Source of the DNA: Synechococcus sp. CC9311
Lineage (GTDB): Bacteria; Cyanobacteriota; Cyanobacteriia; PCC-6307; Cyanobiaceae
Assembly: GCF_000014585.1 (NCBI RefSeq)
Contig: NC_008319.1
Span: forward strand, 2,232,001 to 2,296,000
Direction of reading: 5' to 3'
DNA length: 64,000 bases
Shown here: one piece after another, positions 18,419-28,552 of the stretch
How the letters are laid out: every line of letters starts with the position of its first letter
Position numbering within the stretch: position 1 is the stretch's first letter
Notes under the pieces: model-generated
Seen by the model: the letters and a program-made list of their open reading frames with translations, nothing else
Told to the model about the DNA's origin: nothing
Database searches by the model: none
Program-made: the position numbers and the translations under genes

Positions 18419-19891
18419 TCAGGCCACCGCGGTGTTGGTGGCCAGCTTTGCCGGTGTTCCAAGAATGGCTGCAGCAGCAAGATGACCACTCATCGTGGCT
18501 CCCTCCATCGAATCGATGTAATCCTGTCGGGTGTAACTACCAGCAAGGAAAAAATTGCTGACCGGGGTGCGTTGATCAGGGCGATACGGCTCCATTCCAG
18601 GTGCTTCTCGGTACAGAGACTGGGCCAGCTTCACAACATTGCTCCAAGTGAGATTCAAGTGCTGAGCTGATGGGAAAAGTTTGCGCACCTGAGCATCGGT
18701 GTGAGCAACGATGTCACTCACGGATTTTGGGATCCAGGGGTCGCCAGGGGTGAGGACGCACTGCAACAACGATCCTTCCCCTGGCTTGCGGTAATCCTCA
18801 GGGCTCGCCAATGCCAAATCAGCGAAACAACTGAAGTCTGCGTCAGCGGTGTACAACAAATTATTCAAACCAATCGGATTAGAAAGATCCGTCCGACGCG
18901 TGTCGGCGACGTCTCCTTCCGCCAATTCCGTGACCCAACCGTCGTAGCGCAGCTGCACCGTGGCCACCGGAACAGCCTCCAGACGGTGAATCGCATCGAA
19001 TTGCTCATGCTTACGCCATGCATCGGGGAGAAGGCGCTGGATTCCTGGAACATCGCAGGCCGCGAGGTACACGTCCGCCTGAACATTGCACTCACCGTCA
19101 GGAGTGCTCAAGGTGAGGGACGTCACCTTCGGGGTCTCGCCTTCCTCGTAGTGCACTTCTTTCACACGGTGACGAAGATGCAATGTGGCGCCGCGTTGCT
19201 CTATGTAAGCCAAAATCGGCCCAGTGAGCCATCGATGCGGCGAACCTTTCAGCAGATTGAGCTTTGATGCCTCTGTCTTGGAGGCAAACATCATGAAAAT
19301 GGTCAACATGCATCGCGCAGAAATAGCTTCACAATCGATGAAGCCCAAGGCGTAAGCAATCGGATTCCACATTCTGCGAATGCTTTCCAGGCTGCCGCCA
19401 TGGCTAACAAACCAGGTCTGAAAACTCACTGAGTCCAAGGCACGAATTGTGCGCATCGCCCCTTCGTAATCAACAAGGCCTCGAACGATTGGACTCGTTC
19501 CTAAGGCCAATGCGTTGCGCAACTTGTCGACCCAGGTGAGCTGCGGAGTTGTAAAAAAAGCCTTGAGGCCATTAAACGGAGCACCAACTGGGAAACGGAA
19601 ATCTAGTTCCCGCAGATCACCCCCACTATTCACAAACAAGTGCGTGTGATCTTTTGGCAGCAAATTGTCAATCGCACCCACCTTGCGCATCAGAGCAAAG
19701 AGGTTGGCGTAATTGAAAAAGAAAACGTGTAATCCCATCTCGATGTGATTGTCGTTTTCGTCCACCCAGCTGCCGACTTTGCCGCCCATGAACGGACGCG
19801 CCTCATACAGGTCCACTTTGTGACCTGCATCGACGAGGTCGACGGCAGCGGCTAGGCCGGCCAGTCCTGAGCCCACAATCGCGACCTGCAC
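18419..19891 (-). CDS. zds (crtQ): Zeta-carotene desaturase
   Basis: FAD amine-oxidase-fold desaturase converting 9,9'-di-cis-zeta-carotene to 7,9,7',9'-tetra-cis-lycopene at the thylakoid membrane. It has the dinucleotide-binding [18 protein letters not shown], the MGGKVGSW motif, [13 protein letters not shown] and the C-terminal [21 protein letters not shown] motif. Length ~490 aa is normal. I favour GTG 19891 (MQVAIVGSG...) because it matches the usual family N-terminus; TTG 19906 would add five residues. It is the first gene of a minus-strand operon with the SRPBCC protein and the lipoprotein. Confidence 0.92.
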   Translation of the reverse strand: MQVAIVGSGLAGLAAAVDLVDAGHKVDLYEARPFMGGKVGSWVDENDNHIEMGLHVFFFNYANLFALMRKVGAIDNLLPKDHTHLFVNSGGDLRELDFRFPVGAPFNGLKAFFTTPQLTWVDKLRNALALGTSPIVRGLVDYEGAMRTIRALDSVSFQTWFVSHGGSLESIRRMWNPIAYALGFIDCEAISARCMLTIFMMFASKTEASKLNLLKGSPHRWLTGPILAYIEQRGATLHLRHRVKEVHYEEGETPKVTSLTLSTPDGECNVQADVYLAACDVPGIQRLLPDAWRKHEQFDAIHRLEAVPVATVQLRYDGWVTELAEGDVADTRRTDLSNPIGLNNLLYTADADFSCFADLALASPEDYRKPGEGSLLQCVLTPGDPWIPKSVSDIVAHTDAQVRKLFPSAQHLNLTWSNVVKLAQSLYREAPGMEPYRPDQRTPVSNFFLAGSYTRQDYIDSMEGATMSGHLAAAAILGTPAKLATNTAVA

Positions 19892-20004
19892 CAGCGCTTC
19901 AACCAAGAATTCACCAACTCTATGAATCCGAACGCCTTAACTGCTTCAGGCACAAGACGCGTGAGTTCAATACAGTGATCAAAGGCCAGCTGGACTCTTG
20001 ACCC

Positions 20005-20397
20005 ATGACCACCTCCACCCCCAGTACTGCGACCCACACAGCCAAAGGTGGAAAAGGCATTCAGATCACGGATCCAGCCATGCTTCAACTCTCGAAGCTC
20101 TGCAGCGAGCAAGGCGATGAGCAAATCCTTCGTGTTGGCGTGCGCTCTGGGGGTTGCAGCGGAATGAGCTACACCATGGATTTTGTGCCCGCCTCGGAGA
20201 TCGAGGAAGGTGATGAGGTTTATGACTACGCCGCCCCCTCGGGTGCTGTGTTTCGTGTGGTTTGTGACCCCAAAAGTCTCCTTTACATCTACGGCATGCA
20301 GCTGGATTTCAGCACTGCCCTCATTGGGGGAGGTTTCAACTTCACCAACCCGAATGCAACCCAAACCTGTGGATGCGGGAGTTCCTTTGCGGTCTGA
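20005..20397 (+). CDS. A-type iron-sulfur cluster carrier (IscA/SufA/HesB)
   Basis: 130-aa Fe-S biogenesis protein with the three conserved cysteines of A-type carriers: GGCSGMSY and the C-terminal TCGCGSSF. The central LRVGVRSGG...DYAAPSG... fold is typical. It carries or delivers Fe-S or iron to apoproteins. About 18 extra N-terminal residues (Ser/Thr-rich) precede the domain. ATG 20005. It is divergent from zds and followed by a short TPR-like gene. Confidence 0.92.
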   Translation: MTTSTPSTATHTAKGGKGIQITDPAMLQLSKLCSEQGDEQILRVGVRSGGCSGMSYTMDFVPASEIEEGDEVYDYAAPSGAVFRVVCDPKSLLYIYGMQLDFSTALIGGGFNFTNPNATQTCGCGSSFAV

Positions 20398-20448
20398 GCA
20401 ACGCCACGTGGGAATCTGTTGACAATTTCCAGAGAATCAGAATCAGCG

Positions 20449-20877
20449 ATGGAGTCCCAGGAATCTCAGGAGTCCAGCCTGTTCGAGCAGGCCATGGCCC
20501 GTTATCAAGCTGGAGCACCGGCGGCAGATTTGATCGATGATTTCGTCGCGATCACTGAAGCAGCACCCCGTCAATCGTCAGGCTGGACTTGCTTGGCTTG
20601 GCTTCTATTGCTCTGCGACAAGCCAGACGATGCGTTGCGTTCTGCTCGATTGGCTGTGAAGCTCAACAGCCAGGATCCTCAGGCAAGGATCAATCTGACT
20701 CTGGCCATGCTTGAAACCAAAGCAAAAGGAGTTCGTGATCAAATTGCTGTAGTGCAGCAGGTCTTAGCTGTTGCTCCCGAGATGGGAGATGAGCTCAGAG
20801 AATCCATTAACGATGGCTTTAAGCGTCGACCCGACTGGCCCGCACTTCTCAAAGTGAAGAGTTGGTTGGAGCTCTGA
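20449..20877 (+). CDS. Small TPR-like protein
   Basis: 142-aa helical protein with TPR-like pairs (SGWTCLAWLLLLCDKPDDALRS, then AVKLNSQDPQARINLTLAML). The N-terminal MESQESQESS is polar. It resembles conserved picocyanobacterial proteins without known function. I use ATG 20449; a TTG at 20419 would add ten residues. It lies immediately upstream of the LpxB-related gene (stop 20877, next start 20879), so the two are almost certainly co-translated. Confidence 0.75.
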   Translation: MESQESQESSLFEQAMARYQAGAPAADLIDDFVAITEAAPRQSSGWTCLAWLLLLCDKPDDALRSARLAVKLNSQDPQARINLTLAMLETKAKGVRDQIAVVQQVLAVAPEMGDELRESINDGFKRRPDWPALLKVKSWLEL

Positions 20878-20878
20878 G

Positions 20879-22081
20879 GTGGCTCGGCTGCTGCTTCTAA
20901 GCAATGGTCATGGCGAAGACCTTTCGGGTTCTCTGCTTGGACAAGCCTTAAAAGCACAAGGGCACGATGTGGAAGCGCTGCCGCTCGTCGGTCGCGGCAA
21001 TCCCTACTTCGAAGCAACGATCCCGCTCATCGGTCGCACGCGCGAATTCAGTACGGGTGGGCTTGGCTACACAACGTTTCGCGGGCGTCTCACGGAGCTG
21101 ATCCAGGGTCAGGTGATCTATCTTCTAAGGCGGCTTTTACGGCTGATGCGTATCGCCGGCCGCTATGACTTAGTCGTTGTGATTGGGGATGTGATCCCCG
21201 TTATGGCGGCATGGCTCTGCAATCGGCCAGTTGCAACGTATCTGGTGGCTTACTCCAGTCACTACGAGGGAAAACTTCGACTTCCATGGCCCTGCGGAAA
21301 CTGCCTCAAGTCTCAGAGGTTCAAGGCGGTGTTCAGTCGAGATGCCCTTACAGCTTTGGATCTCAGCGAACAGCTGAAGCGGGAAGTGGTGTTCGTAGGC
21401 AATCCTTTTATGGATTCTGTTTTGAGCCCTAGCAATCGCCTGCCCTACGCCAAAAGACGCCTAGGGCTCTTGCCCGGCAGCCGTAGGCCAGAACTTGAAC
21501 ACAATTTAGTGCTGCTTCTGGGCGTCATCGATCAGATCCCGATCTCGCAGCACAGCCCTGGGGACCTTGAGATCGACCTGGCACTCGTTGGAGCCCTGGG
21601 AGATGACCACTTGAACAACATTGCGCATTCCCATGGCTGGTCACTTGTTCTGGGGCAAGACAGCTCCCCAGCACGGCTAGAAAAGGGTGGTCGGCAGATT
21701 CAAGTGCGACGGCAGGCATTCACATCCGTGCTTTTAGGCTCAGACCTCTTGCTGTGTATGGCAGGCACAGCCGCGGAGCAGGCCGTGGGCATGGCCAAGC
21801 CAGTGCTGCAACTCCCTGGCCAAGGCCCCCAATTCACTGTTGGCTTCGCGGAAGCCCAGCGGCGATTACTTGGACCAACCGTTTTCTGCGCTGCCGCCCC
21901 TTGCGAAGGAGAGGAGCTACTAAGGGCAACAGCCAAACTGGCAATCGAGCTGCTGGAACGAAGCGTGAATGACCCAGAACTTCGTCGTAATTGTCGGGAG
22001 CAGGCGATGCAACGGTTAGGTCCTCAAGGCGGCGGCAAGAAAATGGCTGGCTTGATCAGTGGGCTGGTGCAAAAAAGGTAG
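20879..22081 (+). CDS. Lipid-A-disaccharide synthase-related protein (COG4370)
   Basis: 400-aa GT-B-fold protein. The N-terminal LLLLSNGHGEDLSG, the DLVVVIGDVIPVMAAWL strand, LLPGSRRPE and CMAGTAAEQAVGMAKPVLQLPGQGPQF resemble LpxB-type sugar transferases, but this family is cyanobacterial and distinct from the true lpxB. The acceptor is unknown; a lipid or envelope glycoside is plausible. GTG 20879 starts 1 nt after the preceding stop, and the next ATG follows its TAG directly. Confidence 0.83.
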   Translation: MARLLLLSNGHGEDLSGSLLGQALKAQGHDVEALPLVGRGNPYFEATIPLIGRTREFSTGGLGYTTFRGRLTELIQGQVIYLLRRLLRLMRIAGRYDLVVVIGDVIPVMAAWLCNRPVATYLVAYSSHYEGKLRLPWPCGNCLKSQRFKAVFSRDALTALDLSEQLKREVVFVGNPFMDSVLSPSNRLPYAKRRLGLLPGSRRPELEHNLVLLLGVIDQIPISQHSPGDLEIDLALVGALGDDHLNNIAHSHGWSLVLGQDSSPARLEKGGRQIQVRRQAFTSVLLGSDLLLCMAGTAAEQAVGMAKPVLQLPGQGPQFTVGFAEAQRRLLGPTVFCAAAPCEGEELLRATAKLAIELLERSVNDPELRRNCREQAMQRLGPQGGGKKMAGLISGLVQKR

Positions 22082-22357
22082 ATGACGTCAAAAAATCTTG
22101 AACCCCCATGGAAACGCTGGCTTGATCGGCTGCTTGTTCTGGATGTTTTTCTGGTCTTAGGGGGTGCGGTTTGGTTTGCAGTGGCCGTCATCGCTGACGG
22201 GCAAGGCCTCAAAGCGCCCATGCAGCAATTTCAGAGACTCTGGGATCCCCTCTTCACCCCAGCGATTGGATTACTGATGGCAGCCGCGTTGATCAACGGC
22301 CTGTGGAGCTGGTGGCAGCGTCGAATGCAGCAGGCAGCTCAGAAAAACGACAATTGA
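22082..22357 (+). CDS. Small two-helix membrane protein, unknown
   Basis: 91-aa protein I cannot name. The positively charged N-terminus (EPPWKRWLDR) is followed by LLVLDVFLVLGGAVWFAVAVI, a loop with MQQFQRLWDPLFTPA, and a second helix IGLLMAAALINGLWSWW ending in a basic tail. ATG 22082 abuts the preceding TAG with no gap, implying coupling. Its last 65 nt overlap the convergent TIGR01777 gene. The sequence looks like conserved coding DNA rather than a shadow. Confidence 0.7.
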   Translation: MTSKNLEPPWKRWLDRLLVLDVFLVLGGAVWFAVAVIADGQGLKAPMQQFQRLWDPLFTPAIGLLMAAALINGLWSWWQRRMQQAAQKNDN

Positions 22358-23237
22358 AATTCAACACTGCTTGACGCGCTGACTGGACCCGCTGTCCTTC
22401 CAGCACCACCCGTGCTCCATCGCCAAGCAACAATTTCAAGAGTGGCCCGGGGACGGGCAGCAGGCTTGGACGCCCCAAGCAACGGCCCAAACTTGCCGAG
22501 AACGTAGCCATCGTGACCGGTGTTGGAGCGACGGCATTCACAGCCCCCGTCCAATCGTCGTTCTCCACAGCGGCAAGGATCATCCGACAGAGATCGCTGC
22601 GCTCAATCCAACTCATCCACTGACGACCTGTGCCAATCGGTCCACCGAAACCGATCCGAAAGATCGGCAGCATTTTGCCTAGCGCGCCACCATCGGCCGC
22701 CAGCACGATCCCAATGCGCAACACCACCAATCGAGTGGCATCAGGCTTGTCCGCCGCTACCGCTTCCCAGCGTTGACAGAGACCAGCCAGCACATCATTA
22801 CCAGAAGGGCTGGATTCTTCAAAACACTGATCTGCACTGGTTCCGTAATACCCAACAGCAGAAGCATTAATCAACACGCCAGGAGGCTGGGCCAAATCGG
22901 CCATTGCATTCACAAGCTGACGTGTGGTCTGCAGACGACTGTCTTCCAGCAGTTGTAAATGTGCAGCAGTCCATCGCTTCTCGGCAATCGGTTCGCCCGC
23001 CAAGTTCACAACCCCTTGCGCTTGCGCCAAGGCCTTCTGTAAAGGGCTAGATGGCGCCCAACTAATCGAATCGGCTGGATTGCACTGCACCCAAGAGAGG
23101 CCTGCGAGGCAACTGGCAGGAAGTCCGGCAGGAGCTGACCTGCGACTGACGATGGTGAGATCGTGCCCAGCGGTTTGAAGCATGGGAACCAATGCACGTC
23201 CGACAAGTCCGGTGCATCCGATCAGCAAAAGGCGCAT
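22293..23237 (-). CDS. TIGR01777 family epimerase/NAD(P)-binding protein
   Basis: 314-aa extended short-chain dehydrogenase. Family landmarks are LLLIGCTGLVGRALVPML (nucleotide-binding glycine loop), VVNLAGEPIAEKRW, NASAVGYYGTS, RIGIVL and IGTGRQWMSWIERSDL. The Cys in GCTGL replaces the common Ala/Gly. Relatives (YfcH; plant GC1/SulA-like) are linked to plastid division or unknown epimerase reactions; the substrate is unknown. ATG 23237. It is convergent with the small membrane protein gene. Confidence 0.88.
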   Translation of the reverse strand: MRLLLIGCTGLVGRALVPMLQTAGHDLTIVSRRSAPAGLPASCLAGLSWVQCNPADSISWAPSSPLQKALAQAQGVVNLAGEPIAEKRWTAAHLQLLEDSRLQTTRQLVNAMADLAQPPGVLINASAVGYYGTSADQCFEESSPSGNDVLAGLCQRWEAVAADKPDATRLVVLRIGIVLAADGGALGKMLPIFRIGFGGPIGTGRQWMSWIERSDLCRMILAAVENDDWTGAVNAVAPTPVTMATFSASLGRCLGRPSLLPVPGPLLKLLLGDGARVVLEGQRVQSARQAVLNFNCRFSELPAAFDAATSSTGR

Positions 23238-23266
23238 GGAGTATCCATCTTGTCTGCTTCGAGAGG

Positions 23267-24520
23267 TTAGGCAGCAGCGTCAGGATCATGTTGATGAGAA
23301 GGAAGTATGAGATTCATGCGTTCAGCCAAGGGGACGAGGGCAAACCCCTGAATGAACAGGCCGAACAGCACGACAGCAAGAGCAAGAGGGGGCATCGATG
23401 CCCCCCAACGAATGCCAGACGACCAGGCATCAATGGCCATTGCGATTGGAACCGCTCCACGCAATCCCGCACAACTGACGAAGATCCGTTCATTCCTAGT
23501 GAATGTGGTGCGCCAAAGCAGGGCATGCACCATCAAAAATCTCACCGCCTGCATCAGCAGGAATAAAACAAAAGCCCAACCAGCAGCACGAACCACATCC
23601 TGCGGGGCTACCACAAGCCCCATGCACAAGAACAGCAAAAGCTCGGCCATTTTTGCGTAACTGGAATGGGCCTCAGCTAGCGCCGTTCGATCTAGGTTTG
23701 GGCCATTACCAAGCACTAAGCCCGCCACGTAGGCCGCCAACAGTGGGCTCCCACCCAGCAATAACGTTCCACCGGTTAAAACCATCAGCAACGCCAAGCT
23801 CACGACAGGGAGCATGGCGGCATGGTTGAGGGTTAGCCGGGTTCCGAGAAGCTGCAGGGTGAGGGTGCCACCGATGAAACCCAGCAAGATCCCAAGCACA
23901 AACTGGCGAACAACATCTGTCACCAAGGCCTCGGTGCCAACGCCATCACCACCGGCCAAAGCCAACGCCAATCCAGCCAGAACAACAGCCATTGGGTCGT
24001 TGAAGCCCGACTCACACTCGATCAAGTCGATCAATCGCTTTGGCAAGCGCCCGGCTAAGGGGCGGAGCAGAACCAAAACGGCAGAGGCATCCGTACTGGC
24101 CACCATGGCGCCAACAAAAAGAACTCGCGGCAGGATTGCTGGATTCGTTCCAACCCCACTGGCTGCGCTCAGTCCGAATCCAGCCCATCCAATCAAGGCC
24201 GCTGTGATCACCACTCCAACCGTGGCCAAACGCGCAGCAGGCTTGATCACACCGCGAACCGCGGTCCAATTGGTGGTGAGACCGCCAAAAAAAAGCACAA
24301 GCACCAAGGCAGCCTGACTGATCTGATGCGCTTGATTAAGACTGAGCAAAGTGATTTGCTCATCTCCCACAACTCCAACGTGGTTTTCAATCAGCAGGCC
24401 CAAAAGCAGAACCATGAGGATGCCTGGGACCCTGATACGGGCAGCCACATCGTCAAGAAGGACTGAAACGAGCAACAGCCCACCAAAGGCCACTAGATAC
24501 AAGGCAAGAGGGTGGGACAA
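23267..24520 (-). CDS. Na+(K+)/H+ antiporter, CPA family
   Basis: 417-aa membrane protein with ~12 helices. It contains GILMVLLLGLLIEN, LVLFFGGLTTNW, ASTDASAVLVLLRPL, the CESGFNDPMAVVL unwound-helix motif of CPA1 antiporters (ND pair = ion-binding residues) and FVSCAGLRGAVPIAMAID. It probably exchanges Na+ or K+ for H+ across the plasma or thylakoid membrane, which fits a marine host. The frame starts at TTG 24520 with no in-frame ATG nearby, so the start is somewhat uncertain. It is divergent from ndhO. Confidence 0.88.
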   Translation of the reverse strand: MSHPLALYLVAFGGLLLVSVLLDDVAARIRVPGILMVLLLGLLIENHVGVVGDEQITLLSLNQAHQISQAALVLVLFFGGLTTNWTAVRGVIKPAARLATVGVVITAALIGWAGFGLSAASGVGTNPAILPRVLFVGAMVASTDASAVLVLLRPLAGRLPKRLIDLIECESGFNDPMAVVLAGLALALAGGDGVGTEALVTDVVRQFVLGILLGFIGGTLTLQLLGTRLTLNHAAMLPVVSLALLMVLTGGTLLLGGSPLLAAYVAGLVLGNGPNLDRTALAEAHSSYAKMAELLLFLCMGLVVAPQDVVRAAGWAFVLFLLMQAVRFLMVHALLWRTTFTRNERIFVSCAGLRGAVPIAMAIDAWSSGIRWGASMPPLALAVVLFGLFIQGFALVPLAERMNLILPSHQHDPDAAA

Positions 24521-24575
24521 ACATCAGCCTTGCTGGTAAGAAGGTTTTAGCCTGGTTTCGATTGATCGTCTCTTC

Positions 24576-24833
24576 ATGGCTGAACCATCCGCTGACCCAA
24601 CCCCAACCGCCAAACCAGCGGCAACTCTCAAAAAGGGGGCGTTGGTTCGCGTCAACCGCACGTCCTATCTGGGAAGCGTGGAGGCATCAGCCAGTGATCC
24701 CAGACCACCTGAATACATTTTTGAGGGGCCGGGAGAGCTTCTTTTGGTGAAAGGGGAGTACGGCCAAGTGCGCTGGAGGCGTCCCGTTCCAGATGTTTGG
24801 CTCAAACTCTCTCAATTAGAAGTCTTCAGCTGA
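24576..24833 (+). CDS. ndhO: NAD(P)H-quinone oxidoreductase subunit O
   Basis: 85-aa NdhO, a small peripheral subunit of the cyanobacterial NDH-1 complex (cyclic electron flow, respiration). The conserved core is ALVRVNRTSYLGSVEA, then PPEYIFEGPGELLLVKGEY, then VRWRRPVPDVWLKLSQLE. A Pro/Thr-rich N-terminus of ~15 residues precedes it. ATG 24576. It is monocistronic, between a divergent antiporter and a convergent J-domain gene. Confidence 0.95.
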   Translation: MAEPSADPTPTAKPAATLKKGALVRVNRTSYLGSVEASASDPRPPEYIFEGPGELLLVKGEYGQVRWRRPVPDVWLKLSQLEVFS

Positions 24834-24912
24834 GTTTTTAGGAAATTTTGAAGCGCGTGTTCTGCGGGCAAACAGTGGCCTTCATTCATCCGGCAACCCT
24901 CACCAAATCTCA

Positions 24913-25656
24913 TCAACGAATTTCCAAACGACGACGTTCCTCCTGAAGACGCTTGCGCCTTTGCCTGGCTTCTCGCAACATCTCACGACCATCGTGGAGA
25001 TAGCCATCCACGTAGCCCATCGTGTAACGCTCCAATTCGCCAATCGCATCTTCCACCTCCGACAAACAGTGATAAAGACTCAGCCCGAATCCTTTTGCAG
25101 ATGACGGCGTAGGAATGGATTGGAAGAGATCTTTCACCTTGTCCAGCTTGCTGCGACTCTGCTCCAAATAAAGACAAAAGTCTTCCATCAACGTGTCGTC
25201 ATAAGGATCCGCCGAAAGCTCACGCAACTGGGCCGCAAAGGGATTGATCACCTGTCCAAGCATGCGATCAATCGGTGTGTACACCTTCTTCAACCAATTC
25301 GCTAAGGCATCATCTTCAGCGGCAGCATGCCCAGAAGCATGACGAGCAGCCTGAGTCGCTCGAGCATTTCTGACACCACGGCGGCGTGCTTCCTCTCTCT
25401 GTCCAGCCATAGGGGACACTTGCTGGTCGAAGGCGCGCCGTCGGTCGCGATCGCCAAGCAACTCCCAGGCCGCATTCAAAGCAAGGATTTGTTCAGCATC
25501 CCCACCGGCATCAGGGTGATGCCTCTTCACAAGTTGGCGATACGCCGCCTTGATCTCAACCGCAGTCGCGCTGCGGCTTACTCCGAGCACGACATACGGA
25601 TCATCACCATTGGCTTGAAGATGGGGGGAGTGGCTCAAAGCTGGCCATCCCGCCAC
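24913..25656 (-). CDS. J-domain (DnaJ-like) protein
   Basis: 247-aa protein with an N-terminal J domain ([38 protein letters not shown] intact) that should stimulate an Hsp70 (DnaK). The rest is a charged helical region ending in [18 protein letters not shown], without DnaJ zinc fingers or substrate-binding domains. It is therefore a specialised co-chaperone, common in cyanobacteria. GTG 25656 overlaps the cysK 3' end by 22 nt on the same strand, suggesting an operon. Confidence 0.85.
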   Translation of the reverse strand: MAGWPALSHSPHLQANGDDPYVVLGVSRSATAVEIKAAYRQLVKRHHPDAGGDAEQILALNAAWELLGDRDRRRAFDQQVSPMAGQREEARRRGVRNARATQAARHASGHAAAEDDALANWLKKVYTPIDRMLGQVINPFAAQLRELSADPYDDTLMEDFCLYLEQSRSKLDKVKDLFQSIPTPSSAKGFGLSLYHCLSEVEDAIGELERYTMGYVDGYLHDGREMLREARQRRKRLQEERRRLEIR

Positions 25657-26603
25657 GCCGGTGTAGCAGCCGATGCACTGAACATGGGTGTGGACAGATA
25701 GCGCTCACCAAAGCTGGCGAGAATCACAACGATCCGTTTCCCGGCCATTTCAGGCCTTTGGCCAATACGAATGGCAGCAGCAACAGCAGCCCCACTACTG
25801 ACCCCAGAGAGCAGGCCTTCTTCCCGGGCCAAACGGCGCCCCACTTCCATCGCTTCCTGATCACTTACCCCAAGGATTTCATCAATCAAGCTTTGATCAA
25901 AGACAGCGGGAACAAAACCAGCACCAATGCCCTGAATGCGGTGGGGGCCAGGGGCTCCACCCGCCAAAACTGGACTTCCAGCCGGTTCTACCGCAATCAC
26001 TTTCAGATCAGGATTGCGCTGTTTGAGAACCCTGGCACAGCCTGTGATCGTGCCACCTGTCCCAACACCAGCCACAAGGGCATCGATCTGACCATCAGTA
26101 TCCATCCAGATCTCTTCTGCCGTCGTCGCGGCATGCACCGCAGGATTGGCAGCGTTATCAAACTGTTGCAGGAGATAGGCGTGCGGGATCTCTGAAACGA
26201 GCTCTACGGCTAAATCAAGCGCCCCCTGCATCCCTTCATTCCCTGGGGTGAGCTGAAGCTCAGCTCCATAGGCTCTCAGCATGGCGCGACGCTCGGTACT
26301 CATCGTGTCTGGCATGGTGAGGATCAACCGGTACCCCCGAGCTGCAGCAACCATGGCTAGGGCAATTCCAGTATTTCCACTTGTTGGCTCAATGAGAACT
26401 GTTCGTTCTGGAGAAATAGTGCCGGCCTCTTCAGCGGCCTGAACCATCGAACCTGCAATCCGATCTTTAACGGAAGCTGTGGGATTGAAGCTCTCAAGCT
26501 TTGCCACCAATTCAGCCAAACAACCGCTTCGCTGAGGGAGCTGGTTAAGGCGCACTAAGGGAGTGCGACCTACCAGAGCGGTGATATCGGATGCAATTGG
26601 CAT
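25635..26603 (-). CDS. cysK: Cysteine synthase A
   Basis: PLP enzyme joining O-acetylserine and sulfide to make cysteine. 322 aa from ATG 26603 ([20 protein letters not shown]). Key motifs are the PLP lysine in [27 protein letters not shown], the phosphate-binding [10 protein letters not shown], and [16 protein letters not shown] 26615 would add four residues. It is flanked upstream by the terminator of porin 1, so it needs its own promoter in 26604-26727; it overlaps the J-domain gene downstream. Confidence 0.95.
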   Translation of the reverse strand: MPIASDITALVGRTPLVRLNQLPQRSGCLAELVAKLESFNPTASVKDRIAGSMVQAAEEAGTISPERTVLIEPTSGNTGIALAMVAAARGYRLILTMPDTMSTERRAMLRAYGAELQLTPGNEGMQGALDLAVELVSEIPHAYLLQQFDNAANPAVHAATTAEEIWMDTDGQIDALVAGVGTGGTITGCARVLKQRNPDLKVIAVEPAGSPVLAGGAPGPHRIQGIGAGFVPAVFDQSLIDEILGVSDQEAMEVGRRLAREEGLLSGVSSGAAVAAAIRIGQRPEMAGKRIVVILASFGERYLSTPMFSASAATPAWRDGQL

Positions 26604-26727
26604 CCTTTTATCCAATCAGATGATGTCCAAAAGATCAAAGACTGAGAACGGAAATCACAACAAAAATGGAATTCATAGTCATATATTCAGCAAGACAACA
26701 AGAAAGAAAAGGGGAAATTCAAACCAT

Positions 26728-26765
26728 AAAAAAACCTCTTGCATGCAGTTGCATAACAAGAGGTT
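26728..26765 (-). terminator. Rho-independent terminator of porin 1
   Basis: On the minus strand a perfect 9-bp stem (AACCTCTTG / CAAGAGGTT, 26757-26765 and 26733-26741) encloses an inner ATGCA/TGCAT stem with a 2-nt loop. A run of seven T, read from A 26734-26728, follows. It lies ~60 nt after the porin 1 stop. Confidence 0.9.
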
Positions 26766-26824
26766 GCTTTCCAAAAGACAGAAAGGAAGGAAACCCCTCT
26801 TACGAGGGATTAACTTTTAACCGA

Positions 26825-28552
26825 TCAGAACTTAAAGGTGGTCTTCAGAATTCCGCCGAAGTTGTTGAAAGTGTCGTCGGAAGAATCGTCAAGATTGTTG
26901 GTAAGGAAACCAAGTGGGCGGCTCAAGTAGTACAGAGCTGGCGTCACAGAGATGTTGTCTGTGACTTGGAACTGGTACCACCACTCCCATGCATAGTTGC
27001 CATCAGCGACGAAATCGCTTCCGCCATTGATGTCAGTGTCGTTATCCCAGCTGGTAACGAACGTCGGTTGACCAACAGCCATACCAAGGGTGTTGCCCTT
27101 CATGAAGGCATCAGCCCACTGAAGGCCCACATACCAGGACTGGGATGTAGCGCCATCAATGGATTGGTCACCACCTAAGTCTGCGTTTTTAGTGGAAACG
27201 TTGTTGTAACCCCAACCAGCACTGATTGAAGGAACCCAACTGGCCTCCTCAGGTGACCACCAGGCACTAAGACCGACTGAGTTAGTAGTGCCGAGGCTGC
27301 TGAAAAGATTTGCAGTAGGAGTGCCGTTACCGGCATAGATGCCAGCTCCGTTATTACCTGATGCGTAGTTATACGCAGCAGCTAAACCCCAGTTTTCAGG
27401 GGCATAGGCAATCTGCACTGTGCCGCTACCGGCTGCACAGTCTGTAGCAATACCGCCACAATCCTGATTACCAGTCGCATTAACAAGAGCTCTCGCAAAG
27501 CCATTCTGCTCTGCGACGAAAGGAGTTCCATTCGCAGCATTACCACTCACGTAGTTAGCACTGATGCTGAAGTCGTCGGACTCCCAGCTCAAACCAGCAC
27601 CAGCACCAAGCTGGAGGTTATAGGTCTGGGGTGCACCGGCGTACGTGAAGAAGTCGAGAACTGTATCGGTTGGATAAGCACTAGGCCATACAGCCAACAT
27701 GTCGTCCTGACGAACGATGCCACCGATCGTCGCGGTGAAGCTCTTACCAATGGGGAATTGGTAGAAAAGACGATTCACACCGACGCTGTTTTCGCCAGAA
27801 GGCTCTTCAAAAGCTACTTCAAGTGCACTCAGACCTACGTAGCCATTTCCGCTAAAAGCAGAATCACCGAAGTTGCCAGAACGGAGAACAGTACGCAGTA
27901 AATCCTTACCAGTAAAACTGGTGTCAAGGAAGAGCTTGAGGTCGTAATTGAAAGTAGTTGCGCCTGATGTTTCTGCAGCAACATTCGCGCGCCTACGACC
28001 AGTCCCCTCAACACCGTTAAAGAGATCTCCGTTGGCAAACTCAGCGGCGCTCAGTTGGCGGGAGCTTCCGGCGTAGCTGTTAGCACCGATCACAAAGGTG
28101 GCGACACCTTTCAACTTGGTGGTGGTGGAGAACTGAGTTGCTTCCAGTTCACCAACGCGGGCTTCAAGTCCGTCAACACGGCCCTTGAGGATGGCGAGTT
28201 CCTTTTCGAACTCTTTCATCAGGCGCTTCAGCTCGTCGGTCACTTCGGTGACGCGGTCGAGACAGGCGTTCAACAGAGCAGCCGCTTCAAAGCGGGTCAT
28301 TGCCCTGTTGCCGCGGTAGGTGCCGTTGGGGTAACCAGCAACACAGCCGTAGCGCTCGATCAGGTTGCTAAGTGCCTGATAAGCCCAGTCGGTTGGGTAA
28401 ACGTCGGAAAACTGAGTGATGCTGGTGACTTGCTCGCCAGAAGCGGCGTAGTCAGACACACCATTGATATTGAGCTCAGTGGCGTTTGCAGCCACAGGTG
28501 CCAAAAGGCCCAGGGCAGCTGGAGCCACCAGCAGTTGATGGAAAAGTTTCAT
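26825..28552 (-). CDS. SLH-domain OprB-type porin (copy 1)
   Basis: 575-aa outer-membrane porin of the cyanobacterial SLH/OprB (SomA-like, 'iron uptake porin') family. Signal peptide MKLFHQLLVAPAALGLLAPVAANA; S-layer homology domain ~30-110 (FSDVYPTDWAYQALSNLIER, GYPNGTYRGNRAMTRFEAAALL) that binds the cell wall; coiled coil ~95-140 (LKRLMKEFEKELAILKGRVDGLEARV); then the beta-barrel OprB region ending ...KTTFKF with a terminal Phe. The start is ATG 28552 with GAGG upstream. Residues 1-~148 are almost identical to copy 2; the barrels diverge mainly in surface loops. It should pass ions and small solutes. Confidence 0.93.
   Translation of the reverse strand: MKLFHQLLVAPAALGLLAPVAANATELNINGVSDYAASGEQVTSITQFSDVYPTDWAYQALSNLIERYGCVAGYPNGTYRGNRAMTRFEAAALLNACLDRVTEVTDELKRLMKEFEKELAILKGRVDGLEARVGELEATQFSTTTKLKGVATFVIGANSYAGSSRQLSAAEFANGDLFNGVEGTGRRRANVAAETSGATTFNYDLKLFLDTSFTGKDLLRTVLRSGNFGDSAFSGNGYVGLSALEVAFEEPSGENSVGVNRLFYQFPIGKSFTATIGGIVRQDDMLAVWPSAYPTDTVLDFFTYAGAPQTYNLQLGAGAGLSWESDDFSISANYVSGNAANGTPFVAEQNGFARALVNATGNQDCGGIATDCAAGSGTVQIAYAPENWGLAAAYNYASGNNGAGIYAGNGTPTANLFSSLGTTNSVGLSAWWSPEEASWVPSISAGWGYNNVSTKNADLGGDQSIDGATSQSWYVGLQWADAFMKGNTLGMAVGQPTFVTSWDNDTDINGGSDFVADGNYAWEWWYQFQVTDNISVTPALYYLSRPLGFLTNNLDDSSDDTFNNFGGILKTTFKF

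Noticed and set aside
26666-27178. 170-codon plus-strand ORF opposite porin 1
   Set aside because: It lies antisense to the conserved barrel of porin 1, and the minus-strand frame is a clear family member. The same type of shadow appears opposite copy 2.
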